A DNA stretch of 64,000 bases from Chloroflexota bacterium (GCA_013112685.1 JABFGC010000002.1:1560902-1624901), one strand, 5' to 3'; counted from the first letter of the stretch, positions 37,375 to 47,735 are shown. Numbers and translations are program-made. Notes: generated from the letters alone by a model not told the origin.

Positions 37375-38890
37375 CCTGAAGGCGCAGTCGCGCCTGGGCG
37401 GAGGACAGGCTCGCATTGACGCCCAGCACAAAAAAGGACGCCTGACCGCGCGCGAACGTCTCGACCTTTTGCTGGATCGCGGTTCGTTCCGCGAAGTGGA
37501 TGCGTTCGTCGTCCACCGCACGCACGACTTCAACCTGGACGAACAGAAATACATGAGCGACTCCGTCGTCACCGGCTGGGGGACGATTGACGGCAGGCTG
37601 GTGTACGTCTTTTCACAGGACTTCACCGTCTTCGGCGGCAGCCTGGGAGAAGTCCATGCCGAGAAGATCTGCAAGATCATGGATATGGCGATGAAGAACG
37701 GCGCGCCGGTTATTGGTTTGAACGACTCAGGCGGCGCGCGCATTCAGGAAGGCGTCGTTTCGCTGGCGGGCTATGCGGATATCTTCCTGCGCAACACGAT
37801 GGCATCCGGCGTCATCCCGCAAATCTCCGCCATCATGGGACCTTGCGCGGGCGGCGCGGTGTACTCCCCCGCCCTGACGGATTTCATCTTCATGACGCGC
37901 AACACCTCGTACATGTTCGTCACGGGACCCGATGTGGTCAAAGCCGTGACTCACGAGGAAGTGACGCAGGAGGAACTCGGCGGCGCGAGCGTGCATTCGG
38001 AAAAATCTGGCGTGTGCCACGTCGCCGCCGACAGCGAAGCGGACACGCTTTATCAAATACGCAAACTGCTTTCGTACCTGCCGCAGAACAACATGGAGGA
38101 CGCTCCTTTCCACCCCACCTCGGATGACCCGCTGCGAATGAGCGAAGAACTCAACACCATCATCCCGGACGACCCAAACAAGCCGTACGATATCAAGGAA
38201 ATCATCCGCCTCATTGTGGACGACGGCGGTTTCTACGAAATCCACGAGAACTACGCCGGGAATATTGTGGTCGGCTTTGCCCGCCTCGGCGGACATTCCG
38301 TGGGCATCGTCGCCAACCAGCCCGCCGTGCTGGCGGGCGTGCTGGATATTGATTCGTCCGAAAAGGCGGCGCGCTTCGTCCGTTTCTGCGATTCGTTCAA
38401 CATCCCGCTGATCACACTGGTGGACGTGCCCGGTTTTCTGCCTGGCACCAACCAGGAGCATCACGGCATCATCCGTTCGGGCGCAAAACTGTTATACGCC
38501 TACTGTGAAGCGACTGTTCCCAAGTTGACGGTCATTACGCGCAAGGCTTATGGCGGCGCGTACGACGTGATGAGCAGCAAGCATATTCGCGGCGACGCGA
38601 ACCTGGCGTGGCCCACCGCCGAGATCGCCGTGATGGGTCCCGATGGCGCGGTGAACATCATCTTCCGCCGCGAACTCGAAACCGCGGAGGACCCGGTCAA
38701 ACGCAAAGCCGAACTGGTGGCGGATTACAAGGAAAAGTTCGCCAACCCTTATGTGGCGGCTTCGCGCGGCTACATTGACGATGTAATCGAGCCAAAGGAG
38801 ACCCGTCCGCGCCTCATCAACGCGCTGGAGATGCTCAGCAACAAGCGCGACGGCAACCCGGCGAAGAAGCACGGGAATATTCCACTATAA
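37340..38890 (+). CDS. pccB: Acyl-CoA carboxylase carboxyltransferase (propionyl-CoA carboxylase beta type)
   Basis: Full length (516 residues), with [43 protein letters not shown], the second domain [16 protein letters not shown] and [12 protein letters not shown]. These make the two oxyanion sites for acyl-CoA and carboxybiotin. It is followed by biotin carboxylase and biotin carrier genes. Propionyl-CoA to methylmalonyl-CoA is the most likely reaction; acetyl-CoA or methylmalonyl-CoA decarboxylation are alternatives. Confidence 0.9.
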   Translation: MSETQKIQQLNDLKAQSRLGGGQARIDAQHKKGRLTARERLDLLLDRGSFREVDAFVVHRTHDFNLDEQKYMSDSVVTGWGTIDGRLVYVFSQDFTVFGGSLGEVHAEKICKIMDMAMKNGAPVIGLNDSGGARIQEGVVSLAGYADIFLRNTMASGVIPQISAIMGPCAGGAVYSPALTDFIFMTRNTSYMFVTGPDVVKAVTHEEVTQEELGGASVHSEKSGVCHVAADSEADTLYQIRKLLSYLPQNNMEDAPFHPTSDDPLRMSEELNTIIPDDPNKPYDIKEIIRLIVDDGGFYEIHENYAGNIVVGFARLGGHSVGIVANQPAVLAGVLDIDSSEKAARFVRFCDSFNIPLITLVDVPGFLPGTNQEHHGIIRSGAKLLYAYCEATVPKLTVITRKAYGGAYDVMSSKHIRGDANLAWPTAEIAVMGPDGAVNIIFRRELETAEDPVKRKAELVADYKEKFANPYVAASRGYIDDVIEPKETRPRLINALEMLSNKRDGNPAKKHGNIPL

Positions 38891-38897
38891 GCTTCAG

Positions 38898-38950
38898 GTT
38901 CCATGTGTCAGGTTTCAGGTGTCGAAGATCTGGAACCTGACACATGGAAC
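38898..38950. repeat. GTTCCATGTGTCAGGTT palindrome
   Basis: Perfect 17-base arms with a 19-base loop fill the gap between the carboxylase beta and biotin carboxylase genes. It lies within a likely operon and would form a stable RNA hairpin. Confidence 0.8.
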
Positions 38951-38970
38951 TTGACACTTGCGGAGCAGAG

Positions 38971-40479
38971 ATGTTCAAAAAAGTATTAATCGCAAATCGC
39001 GGTGAGATCGCCGTCCGCATCATCCGCGCCTGCCGGGAATTGGGGCTTGAGACGGTCGCCGTCTTCTCCGAGGCGGACCGAAGCGCCCTGCACGTCCGCT
39101 ACGCGGATGAAGCCTATCTGCTGGGTCCCGCGCCTTCGCGCGAATCCTACCTGCGGGCGGATAAGATTCTCGACATTGCCAAAAAATCCGGCGCGGACGC
39201 GATCCATCCCGGTTACGGTTTCCTCGCCGAGCGCGAAGACTTCGCCGCCAAATGCGCCGACCTCGGCATCACCTTTATCGGTCCCAAGCCCTCGTCCATT
39301 GCGGCGATGGGCGACAAAGCCGAGGCGCGCGCGACGGTCATCAAAGCCGGCGTGCCGGTCGTGCCGGGAACAGAAGACGTGGGCAACATGTCCGACGATG
39401 ATTTGCTCCGCATCGCCCCGCAGATCGGCTTCCCGCTTCTGATCAAGGCGACGGCGGGCGGCGGCGGAAAAGGCATGAGGGAAGTCCGAAGTTTGGAGGA
39501 AATGCCGACCCTCCTCCAGTCCGCGAGACGCGAGGCAGAATCCGCCTTCGGCGACGGGAATGTCTATCTGGAGAAACTGGTCGAGGGGGCGCGGCACATC
39601 GAATTCCAAATCATCGCAGATTCACACGGCAACGTGATTCACCTCGGCGAGCGCGAATGTTCGATTCAACGCCGCCACCAAAAACTGCTGGAGGAGGCGC
39701 CTTCGCCCTTCCTCGACGACGAACTGCGCGGGAAGATGGGCAGCGTCGCCGTCAAAGCCGCCCAAGCCGTGGATTACACCAACGCGGGCACGATTGAGTT
39801 TTTGGTGGACAAGGACAAGAATTTTTACTTCCTCGAAATGAACACCCGCCTGCAAGTGGAACACCCGGTCACGGAGATGGTCACCGGCGTTGACATCGTG
39901 GCGGAACAACTCCGCATCGCGCGCGGACGCCAGTTGAGTTACACCCAGGAACAGGTTAAATTCAACGGACACGCCATCGAATGCCGCGTGAACGCCGAAG
40001 ACCCGTTCAACAATTTCATCCCCTCCACCGGGCGCATTACCCACAGCCTGCTGCCCACCGGTCCCGGCGTGCGTGTGGATACGGGCGTGTACCCCGGCTT
40101 CGAGATCACGCCGTACTACGACCCGATGATCGCCAAGTTGATCGTCTGGGGCGAGACGCGCGCGCAAGCCATTTTGCGGATGCGCCGCGCGCTGGAGGAA
40201 TACCGCATCGTGGGCGTGCGGACGAATATTCCCTTCCACCAAACGTTGATGGATTCGCACCGCTTCATGGGCGGACAATTCGATACGCGCTTCGTGGAAG
40301 AGCGTTTCTCGATGGACGGCGCATCTGAAATGGACCTCACACAGGCGGAGATCGCCGCCATCCTCGCCACGCTGGTCGCCCACAAGGAGACCGAACGTTC
40401 CGCCCAGATCGTGCGCCGCAACGAACGCGACACCAGCAACTGGAAATGGGTCGGGCGCTGGGAGCGGATGCACAGGTGA
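38971..40479 (+). CDS. accC: Biotin carboxylase subunit of acyl-CoA carboxylase
   Basis: It begins [19 protein letters not shown] and has ATP-grasp features: the glycine loop [31 protein letters not shown] and the catalytic [14 protein letters not shown]. It is 502 residues and has no fused biotin domain. Start ATG 38971, with weak upstream pairing (GGAGCAGAG). It carboxylates the separate carrier protein at the expense of ATP. Confidence 0.92.
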   Translation: MFKKVLIANRGEIAVRIIRACRELGLETVAVFSEADRSALHVRYADEAYLLGPAPSRESYLRADKILDIAKKSGADAIHPGYGFLAEREDFAAKCADLGITFIGPKPSSIAAMGDKAEARATVIKAGVPVVPGTEDVGNMSDDDLLRIAPQIGFPLLIKATAGGGGKGMREVRSLEEMPTLLQSARREAESAFGDGNVYLEKLVEGARHIEFQIIADSHGNVIHLGERECSIQRRHQKLLEEAPSPFLDDELRGKMGSVAVKAAQAVDYTNAGTIEFLVDKDKNFYFLEMNTRLQVEHPVTEMVTGVDIVAEQLRIARGRQLSYTQEQVKFNGHAIECRVNAEDPFNNFIPSTGRITHSLLPTGPGVRVDTGVYPGFEITPYYDPMIAKLIVWGETRAQAILRMRRALEEYRIVGVRTNIPFHQTLMDSHRFMGGQFDTRFVEERFSMDGASEMDLTQAEIAAILATLVAHKETERSAQIVRRNERDTSNWKWVGRWERMHR

Positions 40480-40518
40480 TCCGATTTTCGATTTACGATT
40501 GGCGATTTGAAGATTGAG
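40480..40518. repeat. CGATTT-rich degenerate repeat
   Basis: The stretch has three imperfect copies of CGATTTxCGATTxGCG type between the biotin carboxylase and carrier genes. It may be a short tandem element like those at 48050 and 48467. Confidence 0.4.
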
Positions 40519-40526
40519 GCTATGGC

Positions 40527-41024
40527 ATGAAATACGTTGCAACGATTGACGACAAGGATTTTTCCATTGAAATCGTGGACGACCGCCACGTGCGCGTCGG
40601 CGAGCGGCTGATCGCCGTGGATTTCGAGTCGGTCAGCGGACAGCCCGTCTATTCGCTGATCTTCGACGGCAAGTCGTTCGAGTCCTTCGTGTACCAGGGG
40701 AGACGACGCCTGGCAGGTGCTTCTGCACGGGCGGCAGTTCCAGTGAAAGTGGAGGACGAACGCGAAAAACGCCTCAGAGCCGCGGCGGGCGGAGGCGTGG
40801 CGGAAGGCGGCGAGTTCCACCTCAAAGCGCCCATGCCGGGACTGGTCGTCGCCATCCCCGTCAGCGAGGGGCAGGAGGTTAAGAAGGGACAGGTGCTGGT
40901 CATCCTCGAATCCATGAAGATGCAGAACGAATTGAAAGCGCCGCGCGACGGCGTGGTGCATCACATCAAAGCCAAAGCCGGGGAAAGCGTGGAGCAGAAG
41001 CAGGTCCTGCTCAACCTGCAATAG
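40527..41024 (+). CDS. Biotin carboxyl carrier protein (compensated frameshift)
   Basis: The C-terminal biotinyl domain has APMPGLVVAIPVSEG and the biotin site ESMKMQNEL (lysine near residue 132). Between about 40695 and 40745 the main frame reads RRRLAGASARAAVP, but the neighbouring frame gives a sensible DDAWQVLLHGRQFQ. This implies two opposite single-base errors. Start ATG 40527. It shuttles carboxybiotin between the two preceding subunits. Confidence 0.87.
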   Translation: MKYVATIDDKDFSIEIVDDRHVRVGERLIAVDFESVSGQPVYSLIFDGKSFESFVYQGRRRLAGASARAAVPVKVEDEREKRLRAAAGGGVAEGGEFHLKAPMPGLVVAIPVSEGQEVKKGQVLVILESMKMQNELKAPRDGVVHHIKAKAGESVEQKQVLLNLQ

Positions 41025-41026
41025 TC

Positions 41027-41635
41027 ATGAACGGGCGGGAGACGGAAGTCAAGTTTTACGTGCGCGATCTGAAACGAGTGGAGTTGCGCCTTCGTGAGTT
41101 GAAGGCGCGATTGATTCAGCCGCGCGTGCACGAGGTCAACCTGCGCTTCGATAATCCGGGCGGCGATTTGCGGAGAAGCCTGAAAGTGCTGAGGCTGAGA
41201 AAAGATTCAAAGGCGAAGCTGACATTCAAAGGTCCGAGTGAGGCGCGCGAGGGCGGGGTGCTCAGCCGGAGGGAAGTCGAGTTCACGGTCGGCGATTTCG
41301 ACAGCGCCAGGGAATTCCTGGAACTGCTCGGTTTCGTCCCCATCGTTTTCTACGAAAAGTATCGCGCCACCTACGAACTGGAGGGCGTCCACGTCATGCT
41401 GGACGAACTGCCCTACGGCGAATTCGTGGAGATCGAAGGCGAGGACATCGTCGCTTTGCGAAGGGTCGCGGGTTTGCTTGGCTTGAATTGGGAGGCGATG
41501 GTCAAGGCGGGGTATCACGCCCTGTTCGAGCGCGTGGTGGACAAGCACGGCTTGGAAGCGGGGAAACTGAGTTTCAAGGCGCTGGAAAACGTGCGCATCA
41601 CACCGGACGACCTGAGAATTATCCCGGCGGATTAA
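41027..41635 (+). CDS. CYTH-domain protein (class IV adenylate cyclase/thiamine triphosphatase type)
   Basis: N-terminal ETEVKFYV fits the ExExK metal/phosphate-binding motif. Further tunnel residues are in LRLRKDSKAKLTFKGP, RREVEF and MLDELPYGEFVEIEG. Family members act on triphosphates. It starts 2 bases after the carrier gene, so it is probably cotranscribed. The exact substrate is not predictable. Confidence 0.82.
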   Translation: MNGRETEVKFYVRDLKRVELRLRELKARLIQPRVHEVNLRFDNPGGDLRRSLKVLRLRKDSKAKLTFKGPSEAREGGVLSRREVEFTVGDFDSAREFLELLGFVPIVFYEKYRATYELEGVHVMLDELPYGEFVEIEGEDIVALRRVAGLLGLNWEAMVKAGYHALFERVVDKHGLEAGKLSFKALENVRITPDDLRIIPAD

Positions 41636-41648
41636 GAGTCTCTTCCTG

Positions 41649-41676
41649 TTGACTTTGCGAATTCGGGGGCTATACT
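41649..41676 (+). promoter_or_regulatory. Promoter before the ICMT-like gene
   Basis: TTGACT at 41649-41654 and TATACT at 41671-41676 with a 16-base spacer, 30 bases before ATG 41706. Confidence 0.7.
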
Positions 41677-41705
41677 AAAAACAGAGAGTGACGACAGGAG
41701 ACAAC

Positions 41706-42470
41706 ATGTACCTCAAAGGCTTCGACAACCTTGCCCGGCGCGTTCCTGAACTAAACTCGGCTGGCGGGCGGATGAAGATCGCCGCGTACTTCCTCGCGGT
41801 GTTCGCGCTGGTCACCGCCTACTTCATCCTCACCGACCCAATCCCCACCTGGACGCTCGACAGTCAGATCGTGGTCATGGCGCTGGGGTTTTTGCTGATC
41901 AGCCGGTTCTTCACCCAAAGAAAAATCTACCTCGAAAAATATAAAGAGGCGGCGTACCGCCATGCCTTCGGGAGGTTTGCCCTGCCGGGGCTTGCCGTCA
42001 TTTTCGCTTCCATTGCCCACATCGCCTCCATGAACGGACCGAAATTCACCCAGCCCATGCTCACGATCATTTTCACCTGGGCAGGCTGGGTTTTTATCGT
42101 CATCGGCGTTTTGTTATGGCTCCGCGCCGTGTCGGTATTTGGCGTGGATAATCTCACCCTGCTCTACGTGTATTTCCCCAAGGAAGGGGAACTGGTCCAT
42201 TCAGGGATTTACAGCGTGATCCGGCATCCCATCTACGGTGCAGTTTTGCGTCTGGGCATCGGGCTTGCCCTGCTCAACATGGGGATTTACGCCCTCACCT
42301 TTGCCGTCCTCCTGCCGCTGGGTTTCTTCGGCTGGATCCGCCTGGTGGAGGAAAAGGAACTGATCGAACGCATTCCAACCTACGCGGAATACCGCAAGCG
42401 AGTCCCTGCATTTTTCCCCTACCCCAACCGCCTGCCGGGCTTCTTCAAATTTCTGGCGACAGGAAAATAA
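41706..42470 (+). CDS. ICMT/phospholipid-methyltransferase-like membrane protein
   Basis: Five or so membrane segments. The C-terminal motif SGIYSVIRHPIYGA and the later VEEKELIERIPTYAEYRKRVPAFFPY are the SAM-binding and active-site signature of isoprenylcysteine carboxyl methyltransferase-like enzymes. AGGAG precedes ATG 41706. Bacterial members methylate lipids or small molecules; target unknown. Confidence 0.82.
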   Translation: MYLKGFDNLARRVPELNSAGGRMKIAAYFLAVFALVTAYFILTDPIPTWTLDSQIVVMALGFLLISRFFTQRKIYLEKYKEAAYRHAFGRFALPGLAVIFASIAHIASMNGPKFTQPMLTIIFTWAGWVFIVIGVLLWLRAVSVFGVDNLTLLYVYFPKEGELVHSGIYSVIRHPIYGAVLRLGIGLALLNMGIYALTFAVLLPLGFFGWIRLVEEKELIERIPTYAEYRKRVPAFFPYPNRLPGFFKFLATGK

Positions 42471-42471
42471 C

Positions 42472-42969
42472 ATGAGCGCCCTTGAAAAAAGACCGAGCGT
42501 CCTGCTGAAATTCTTCTTCAAAATACCGCTTCTGCTTCACAGTCTTGGTTTCGGAGGCTGGGAGCGGTGGATCGGCGCGCAATGGATGTTCATTGCCACG
42601 ACAGGCAGGAAGACCGGCAAACGACGCGAAGCCATGGTGGATGTAATGGACTACGACTCCGCAACTGACACGTACTACATCGAAGCCGCCTACGGCAAAC
42701 GCGCGGACTGGTACAGGAACATACAGAGCAATCCGATTTTCGAGGCGCAGGTCGGGCGCAGGAAGTTCAAAGCGCGCGCCGGGGAACTGACCGAAACGGA
42801 TACCGGCGAAATGCTCGTCCAATTCTATCGCCGCAAACCCGCCTACACCCGCTCGGTGATGGCAATGGTCGGCATGAAATTCAAGGATGAAGATGAATTG
42901 CGGGTCCTTGGCAGGGGACTGACCCTTCTGACAGTCAAGCCAATACCTCCTGGTCATTCTTCCAAGTGA
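42472..42969 (+). CDS. F420/DUF385-type nitroreductase family protein
   Basis: IATTGRKTGKRREAMVDV followed by YYIEAAYGKRADWYRNI matches the deazaflavin-dependent nitroreductase (Ddn/DUF385) family. Members use reduced F420 or bind other cofactors. Starts 2 bases after the previous gene; its 3' end overlaps convergent murI by 35 bases. Confidence 0.8.
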   Translation: MSALEKRPSVLLKFFFKIPLLLHSLGFGGWERWIGAQWMFIATTGRKTGKRREAMVDVMDYDSATDTYYIEAAYGKRADWYRNIQSNPIFEAQVGRRKFKARAGELTETDTGEMLVQFYRRKPAYTRSVMAMVGMKFKDEDELRVLGRGLTLLTVKPIPPGHSSK

Positions 42970-43753
42970 CCGATTCGACCGCGCTCTCGATTCCCAACAG
43001 CACGCGCAAAACGGATTTGACTGAATCCGCCTCCCCCGATGTGACAAAGCGGACTCTCCCCCCATTCTGATTCTCCAGCCCTCCCGCCTCGAGCAGACGT
43101 TTGACCTGTCTCGCCACTGCGGGAGCGGGGTCTATCACCCGGACCTTTTCCCCCACAATCCGCTCGACGAGCGGAATCACAAACGGATAATGCGTGCATC
43201 CCAGCACGACCGTGTCGATGTTTTTTTCGAGCATCGGGTAGAGCGCCTCTTCCAAAATCCGGCGCGTCTCTTCGCCGTCCAGATTCCCCTTTTCGATTTC
43301 CTGCACCAACCCATTGCAAGTGTTCTGAAATAACTCGACTCCGTTTGCAAATCGCTCCACCACCGAGGCGTACAACGCGCCTTGAAACGTCGCCGGGGTT
43401 GCCAGCACGCCCACCTTGCCGGTCTGAGTTTTCTCCGCCGCCGGTTTGACCGCCGGTTCCATGCCGACGAATTGCACGTCCGGGAACATTTCGCGCAGGT
43501 ATTTCAACGCCGCCGCCGAAGCCGTATTGCACGCCACGACGATGATCTTCGCCCCTTCTTCAAGCAGATAGCGCGTGATCCCCTCGGAAAAATCCTGAAT
43601 CTGCTTCATCGAGCGCGGACCGTACGGCACGTGTCCCTGGTCGCCGAAGTAGATGATGTCTTCGCCCGGCATCAAGGCGCGGATCTCCCGCAGGACGGAA
43701 AGTCCGCCCACGCCGGAATCGAAGACGCCTATGGGGCTGGCTGCTGATGTCAT
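42935..43753 (-). CDS. murI: Glutamate racemase
   Basis: GVFDSGVGGLSVLREI near the start, the first catalytic cysteine in VACNTASA and the second in VLGCTHYPF are all present. It makes D-glutamate for peptidoglycan. 272 residues, normal length. This suggests the organism makes a D-glutamate-containing wall, which not all Chloroflexota are thought to have in classical form. Confidence 0.95.
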   Translation of the reverse strand: MTSAASPIGVFDSGVGGLSVLREIRALMPGEDIIYFGDQGHVPYGPRSMKQIQDFSEGITRYLLEEGAKIIVVACNTASAAALKYLREMFPDVQFVGMEPAVKPAAEKTQTGKVGVLATPATFQGALYASVVERFANGVELFQNTCNGLVQEIEKGNLDGEETRRILEEALYPMLEKNIDTVVLGCTHYPFVIPLVERIVGEKVRVIDPAPAVARQVKRLLEAGGLENQNGGRVRFVTSGEADSVKSVLRVLLGIESAVESVTWKNDQEVLA

Positions 43754-43780
43754 GGGATAAGAGAATCTCTCAATGCGCGA

Positions 43781-44507
43781 CTACGCATCATGGGGCACGG
43801 AATTGGAAGCATCCACGAACGACTTGAACAGTCTCTGCATCACCGGCTGGTCGGTCAGCCATTCGGGATGCCACTGCACGCCCAGGGCGTAGGGATGGTC
43901 GGGCAGTTCCACGGCTTCGATCACGCCGTCTGGAGCATGACCAACTATCCGCAAGCCGGAGGCGATGTCCTTCAATCCCTGATGATGCAGGCTGTTGACG
44001 TGGAGCAGCGTCTCCCCAAAAATCTCCGCCGCGCGCGAAGTCTCATCCACGTTGACCGGGTGAATGATGTCGGTATATTCCTCGTTATCGTGATTCAACG
44101 CGTTTCGGAACCTGGTCGGCGATGTGCGTGTAAAGCGTGCCGCCCAATGCCACGTTCATCACCTGCGCGCCGCGGCAGATGGCAAGGAAGGGCTTGCCGT
44201 CGTTCACCGATTGTCTGAGCAGCGAAATCTCCGTCACATCGCGGTTTTCGTCCACATCGTGAATTTTGGGATGCGCCTCCCCATCGAAATACTTCAACGA
44301 AATATCCCCGCCGCCGGAAAACAAAATTCCCTGCAGGCGCGAATACAACTCTTCCAAATCCTCTTGCGGCAAAACAGCGGGAATCAAAACGGGAATCCCG
44401 CCGCCCAAACTCACCGCCCGGATGTAGGAATGTTGAACGGCTGAGGTCGGTCTGCCGTAATCGTTCCTGCCGTTAAAGGTCGTAATACCGATCAATGGTT
44501 TGGTCAC
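43781..44507 (-). CDS. Class I amidotransferase-type hydrolase, gamma-Glu-GABA hydrolase-like (one apparent frameshift)
   Basis: GGGIPVLIPA, LFSGGGDISLKYF and the nucleophile elbow LAICRGAQVMNVALGG (catalytic cysteine) are in the first frame. An extra A in AAA near 44105-44108 moves the rest to another frame, which has LHVNSLHHQ, VQWHPEW (catalytic histidine and glutamate) and a stop at 43781. GTG 44507 is the start because GGAGG lies 5 bases upstream. Peptidase C26/PuuD family; may cleave gamma-glutamyl amides. Confidence 0.83.
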
Positions 44508-44559
44508 GCGATCCTCCAAAGGGATACTGGTTTAATTTCGAGTTCCAAGCATACCACTC

Positions 44560-44626
44560 GAACCGCCAAGTCGCCAAGAAAGGATAAAAAGGTGAAAAAC
44601 TTGTCGGCTTGGCGCGGCGGCGGTTT
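44560..44626. repeat. CCGCCAAG imperfect palindrome, copy 1
   Basis: GAACCGCCAAGTCGCCAAGAA pairs imperfectly with CTTGTCGGCTTGGCGCGGCGG. It shares the AACCGCCAAG motif with 45191-45260 on the other side of rplS. Confidence 0.5.
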
Positions 44627-44664
44627 TTCGCGTAAGACGGGGTTCTTAACCCAAACGTTGCGAT

Positions 44665-44696
44665 AAAAAAAGACCCCGATGGAAGCCATCAGGGTC
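44665..44696 (-). terminator. Terminator after rplS
   Basis: On the - strand GACCCTGATGG / CCATCGGGGTC stem followed by TTTTTTT, 12 bases after the rplS stop. Confidence 0.9.
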
Positions 44697-44708
44697 ATGA
44701 AGGAAAAC

Positions 44709-45056
44709 CTAGGAAAACTTTTCCTTGATGCGCGCGCTCTTGCCGGTGCGTTCGCGCATGTAATACAACTGCGCGCGGCGGACCTTGCCGTGGCGTTCCA
44801 CCACGATCTTGTCCACGCGCGGCGAGCGGAGCAGGAAAGTGCGCTCCACGCCGATGCCGTTCGACGCCATGCGGCGGACGGTCACTGCGGCGTTGTTGCC
44901 GCTGTTTCGCAGGCGGATCACCAAGCCCTTGAATTCCTGGATGCGCTCGCGGTCGCCTTCCTTGATTTTGACGTGCACGCTCACAGTATCGCCAGCAGCC
45001 AACTGCGGGATCTTTTCGTTATTTTGCGCCTCGACGGCTTTGATCAAGTCTGCCAT
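44709..45056 (-). CDS. rplS: 50S ribosomal protein L19
   Basis: 115 residues with [33 protein letters not shown] start region and [32 protein letters not shown], which are typical of L19. It has its own promoter and terminator and stands apart from trmD, rimM and rpsP, which often accompany it. It sits at the 30S-50S interface. Confidence 0.97.
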   Translation of the reverse strand: MADLIKAVEAQNNEKIPQLAAGDTVSVHVKIKEGDRERIQEFKGLVIRLRNSGNNAAVTVRRMASNGIGVERTFLLRSPRVDKIVVERHGKVRRAQLYYMRERTGKSARIKEKFS

Positions 45057-45107
45057 TTCCGTTCGTCCTTACTTTTTTGATTGGTTTCCAATATACGCGA
45101 GGGCGGA

Positions 45108-45135
45108 TTATAGCACGGATATTCTCAGGTCACAA
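45108..45135 (-). promoter_or_regulatory. Promoter of rplS
   Basis: TTGTGA (45135-45130) and TATAAT (45113-45108) on the - strand, 16-base spacer, about 45 bases of leader. Confidence 0.7.
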
Positions 45136-45190
45136 GTACCCAAACAACTTAAAACATGGCGTTCTCAAAGTCGGACGAGTCTTGTTCCAA

Positions 45191-45260
45191 TAACCGCCAC
45201 GAACGCCAAGACGCCATGATTCTCCTTTTATTCTTGGCGCTCTTGGCGCCTTGGCGGTTC
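45191..45260. repeat. CCGCCAAG imperfect palindrome, copy 2
   Basis: TAACCGCCACGAACGCCAAG pairs imperfectly with CTTGGCGCCTTGGCGGTT. Same family as 44560-44626. Confidence 0.6.
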
Positions 45261-45377
45261 AAAAGATAACCACAGTTTATATTGAGAAAACCATGCAACT
45301 TAAAAGTGGGGGCAAAAACGGCTGAAGTTCGCTGCTTTTGCCCTACATCTTCATGTTGTTTGGGCGCAAGCCTGATT

Positions 45378-46616
45378 TCAGGAATATTTTCGGATCGCCA
45401 GCACCGCGTTATGACCGCCGAAGCCGAAGGCATTGCTGAGCGCCAAAGAGATTTTCGCCTCGCGCGCCTGGTTCGGGATGTAATCCAGGTCGCATTCGGG
45501 GTCGGGCGTTTCGTAATGGATGGTCGGCGGCAAAACCCCTTCGCGGATCGCCTTCACGCAGAAGATCGCCTCCAGGGCGCCCGTCGCGCCCATCATGTGC
45601 CCGGTCATGGACTTGGTGGAGGAAACAGGGATTCGATACGCCCGTTCCCCAAACGCCGCCTTGAGCGCGCGCGTCTCCGCCTGGTCGTTCAGGGGCGTGG
45701 CGGTGCCGTGCGCATTGATATAACCGACTTCGTCGTCGTTCGCTTTTGCAGACGACAACGCCATCCGAATCGCCGCCGCGCCGCCCTCTCCTTTTTCATG
45801 CGGCGCGGTCACGTGAAAGGCATCCGCCGTCGCGCCGTACCCCGCCAGTTCCGCGAGGATGTTCGCGCCGCGCGCCTTCGCATCCGTCTCGCGCTCCAAC
45901 ACAAGCACTGCCGCGCCCTCGCCCATCACCAAACCGTCGCGGTTTTTATCGAACGGCTGGGGCGTCAGCGAGTAATCGCTGTTCCGGCGGGACATCGCCC
46001 CCACACGGTCGAACGCCGCCACGCCAGTGGATGTGATCGTCATTTCCGAAGCGCCCGCCAGCGCGGCGTCAATCATCCCCGTGCGCAGCATCATCAGCGC
46101 GACGCCGATCCCGTCCGCGCCCGAAGCGCACGCCGAAGCCACCGAAAAGCACGGCCCCTTGATCCCAAACTCGATGGCGGTCATCCCCGCGCCGCCGTTC
46201 GCCATCAACATCGGAATTAGAAACGGGCTGACCTTGCGCGGACCTTCCTTGTAATTTGTGAGAGTCGCCTCCTGCAAGGAATGCAGACCGCCGATGGCAG
46301 AAGAAATGATGACGCCAATCCGCCCCGCATTGGCTTCCGTAATTTCCAGCCCCGAATCCGTCAGCGCCTGCTTTGCAGACGCAATCGCAAACTGCTCGAA
46401 GCGGTCGCGCCGGCGCGCTTCTTTTGCATCCATGTACTGCTCGGGCTGAAAGCCCTTCACCTCGGCGGCGATGTGAACCTGCAAAGGCGACGAATCGAAC
46501 AACGTGATCGGTCCCACGCCCGACCTTCCCTCAATGGCGCTCGCCCAACTTTCTTCGACGTTCAATCCCAACGGGTTCACAGTCCCCATCCCCGTGACGA
46601 CAATTCGATCCAGCAT
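45378..46616 (-). CDS. fabF: 3-oxoacyl-ACP synthase II
   Basis: [12 protein letters not shown] at the start, the active-site cysteine in VASACASG, and histidines in HGTATPLND and FGFGGHN. 412 residues. Start ATG 46616 follows GGAGG. It condenses malonyl-ACP in fatty acid elongation. No acpP or fabD is adjacent, so it is an isolated copy or a secondary ketosynthase. Confidence 0.92.
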   Translation of the reverse strand: MLDRIVVTGMGTVNPLGLNVEESWASAIEGRSGVGPITLFDSSPLQVHIAAEVKGFQPEQYMDAKEARRRDRFEQFAIASAKQALTDSGLEITEANAGRIGVIISSAIGGLHSLQEATLTNYKEGPRKVSPFLIPMLMANGGAGMTAIEFGIKGPCFSVASACASGADGIGVALMMLRTGMIDAALAGASEMTITSTGVAAFDRVGAMSRRNSDYSLTPQPFDKNRDGLVMGEGAAVLVLERETDAKARGANILAELAGYGATADAFHVTAPHEKGEGGAAAIRMALSSAKANDDEVGYINAHGTATPLNDQAETRALKAAFGERAYRIPVSSTKSMTGHMMGATGALEAIFCVKAIREGVLPPTIHYETPDPECDLDYIPNQAREAKISLALSNAFGFGGHNAVLAIRKYS

Positions 46617-46739
46617 TTTTCCTCCGATAATGGAAATAAGATATGACGGAATTAACAACCCCGAATTTCAACGAGCGTGACGCTTCGCCGGTCGGAACGC
46701 GCTTCATTCCACACCGGGACCTGCCAGCCCTTCCAAAGT

Positions 46740-47270
46740 TTATCCAACCCGCCAGCGACTCAAATCCCGCCAGCCGTAAGCGACCTCGACCAATTCCTTC
46801 CCGCCGATCACGATGGATTTCTCGTGCACGTACGCGCCGCCCATCCGTTCATAAAACCCCCGCTCGTGGACATTCTCCCTCAACACCCACACGAGCATGG
46901 AGTTTAGCCCAAGTTCCAACAATCCCTTCGCGGCTTCGGTCATCAACATCCGTCCGATGCCGCATCCTTGCACTGACTTCAAGATGTAAATGGCGTATAA
47001 CTCTCCGTCAAAACCGCTGTCCTTCTCCTGCGGCGGACCGTAGTTGGAAAACCCAACAACCTGTCCGTCCATCTCTGCAACAATGGCGCGGTGATACAAA
47101 TCGGCGGGGTCGGAGAGTGAAGCCGTCCAGCGTTCTGTGCGGCGTTCCATGGACAGATTCTTCAAAAACTCATCCGGCACAATGCCGGGGTAGGTCTCCT
47201 GCCAAGCCGTAATGTGGACCGCCGCAATCTCCTGGGCGTCGTCAACCGTTGCGCGTCGAATCGCAATCAT
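46740..47270 (-). CDS. GNAT-family acetyltransferase
   Basis: IRRATVDDAQEIAAVHITAWQETY is the common GNAT start, and LYAIYILKSVQGCGIGRMLM holds the acetyl-CoA loop (Q-x-x-G-x-G). A late GFYERMGG follows. Intact, 176 residues, 3 bases after moaE. Substrate unknown. Confidence 0.87.
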   Translation of the reverse strand: MIAIRRATVDDAQEIAAVHITAWQETYPGIVPDEFLKNLSMERRTERWTASLSDPADLYHRAIVAEMDGQVVGFSNYGPPQEKDSGFDGELYAIYILKSVQGCGIGRMLMTEAAKGLLELGLNSMLVWVLRENVHERGFYERMGGAYVHEKSIVIGGKELVEVAYGWRDLSRWRVG

Positions 47271-47273
47271 GGG

Positions 47274-47735
47274 TTATTCGCCCGGCTTGGGGATGTAATC
47301 GCCCTCGACCCATTCCTGACCGTCCGGACCCACTTCCTTCTTCCAAATTGGCACGATCTCCTTGAGGCGGTCAATGCCATAGCGGGCGGCTTCAAAAACG
47401 CCTGTATCGCGGTGGGCGGCGGTGCAGGCGATGAGGACAGTGGGGGTCTTTGGATAAAGTTTGCCGATGCGCTGGACGATGGCGATGCCTTCCACGCTGG
47501 ACCAGCGCACGCGAATCTCGTCCGCCACCTGCTTCATTTTGGCTTCCGCCATGGGGATGTAGGACTCGTATTCGAGATACTCGGTCTCATGCGCATCGCC
47601 GCGGCTGGTCACGCCACGCACCATGCCGGTGAAGATCGCCGTTGCACCCGTGGATGGGAGCGTGATTTTTGCGAGCAGGTCGTTCAAGTCAATTTCGGCT
47701 TCGGCGATGAAGTAGATGGTTGGGAATTGGGACAT
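47274..47735 (-). CDS. moaE: Molybdopterin synthase catalytic subunit
   Basis: GATAIFTGMVRG, LEYESYIPMAEAKM and the region around VPIWKKEV (active-site lysine) are MoaE hallmarks. Start MSQFPTI at 47735; longer frames run back into a repeat-like stretch. With MoaD it converts precursor Z to molybdopterin. Confidence 0.92.
   Translation of the reverse strand: MSQFPTIYFIAEAEIDLNDLLAKITLPSTGATAIFTGMVRGVTSRGDAHETEYLEYESYIPMAEAKMKQVADEIRVRWSSVEGIAIVQRIGKLYPKTPTVLIACTAAHRDTGVFEAARYGIDRLKEIVPIWKKEVGPDGQEWVEGDYIPKPGE

Larger units (their letters stand above)
45057..45377. other. Intergenic stretch between rplS and fabF
   Basis: Holds the rplS promoter and the repeat at 45191-45260. No gene seen. 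Confidence 0.6.

Noticed and set aside
44560..45260. tRNA or structured RNA beside rplS
   Set aside because: The pairings are imperfect copies of one repeat (AACCGCCAAG) and do not form a cloverleaf.
45282..46220. 312-codon open frame on the + strand
   Set aside because: Antisense to fabF; Arg/His-rich translation with no domain.
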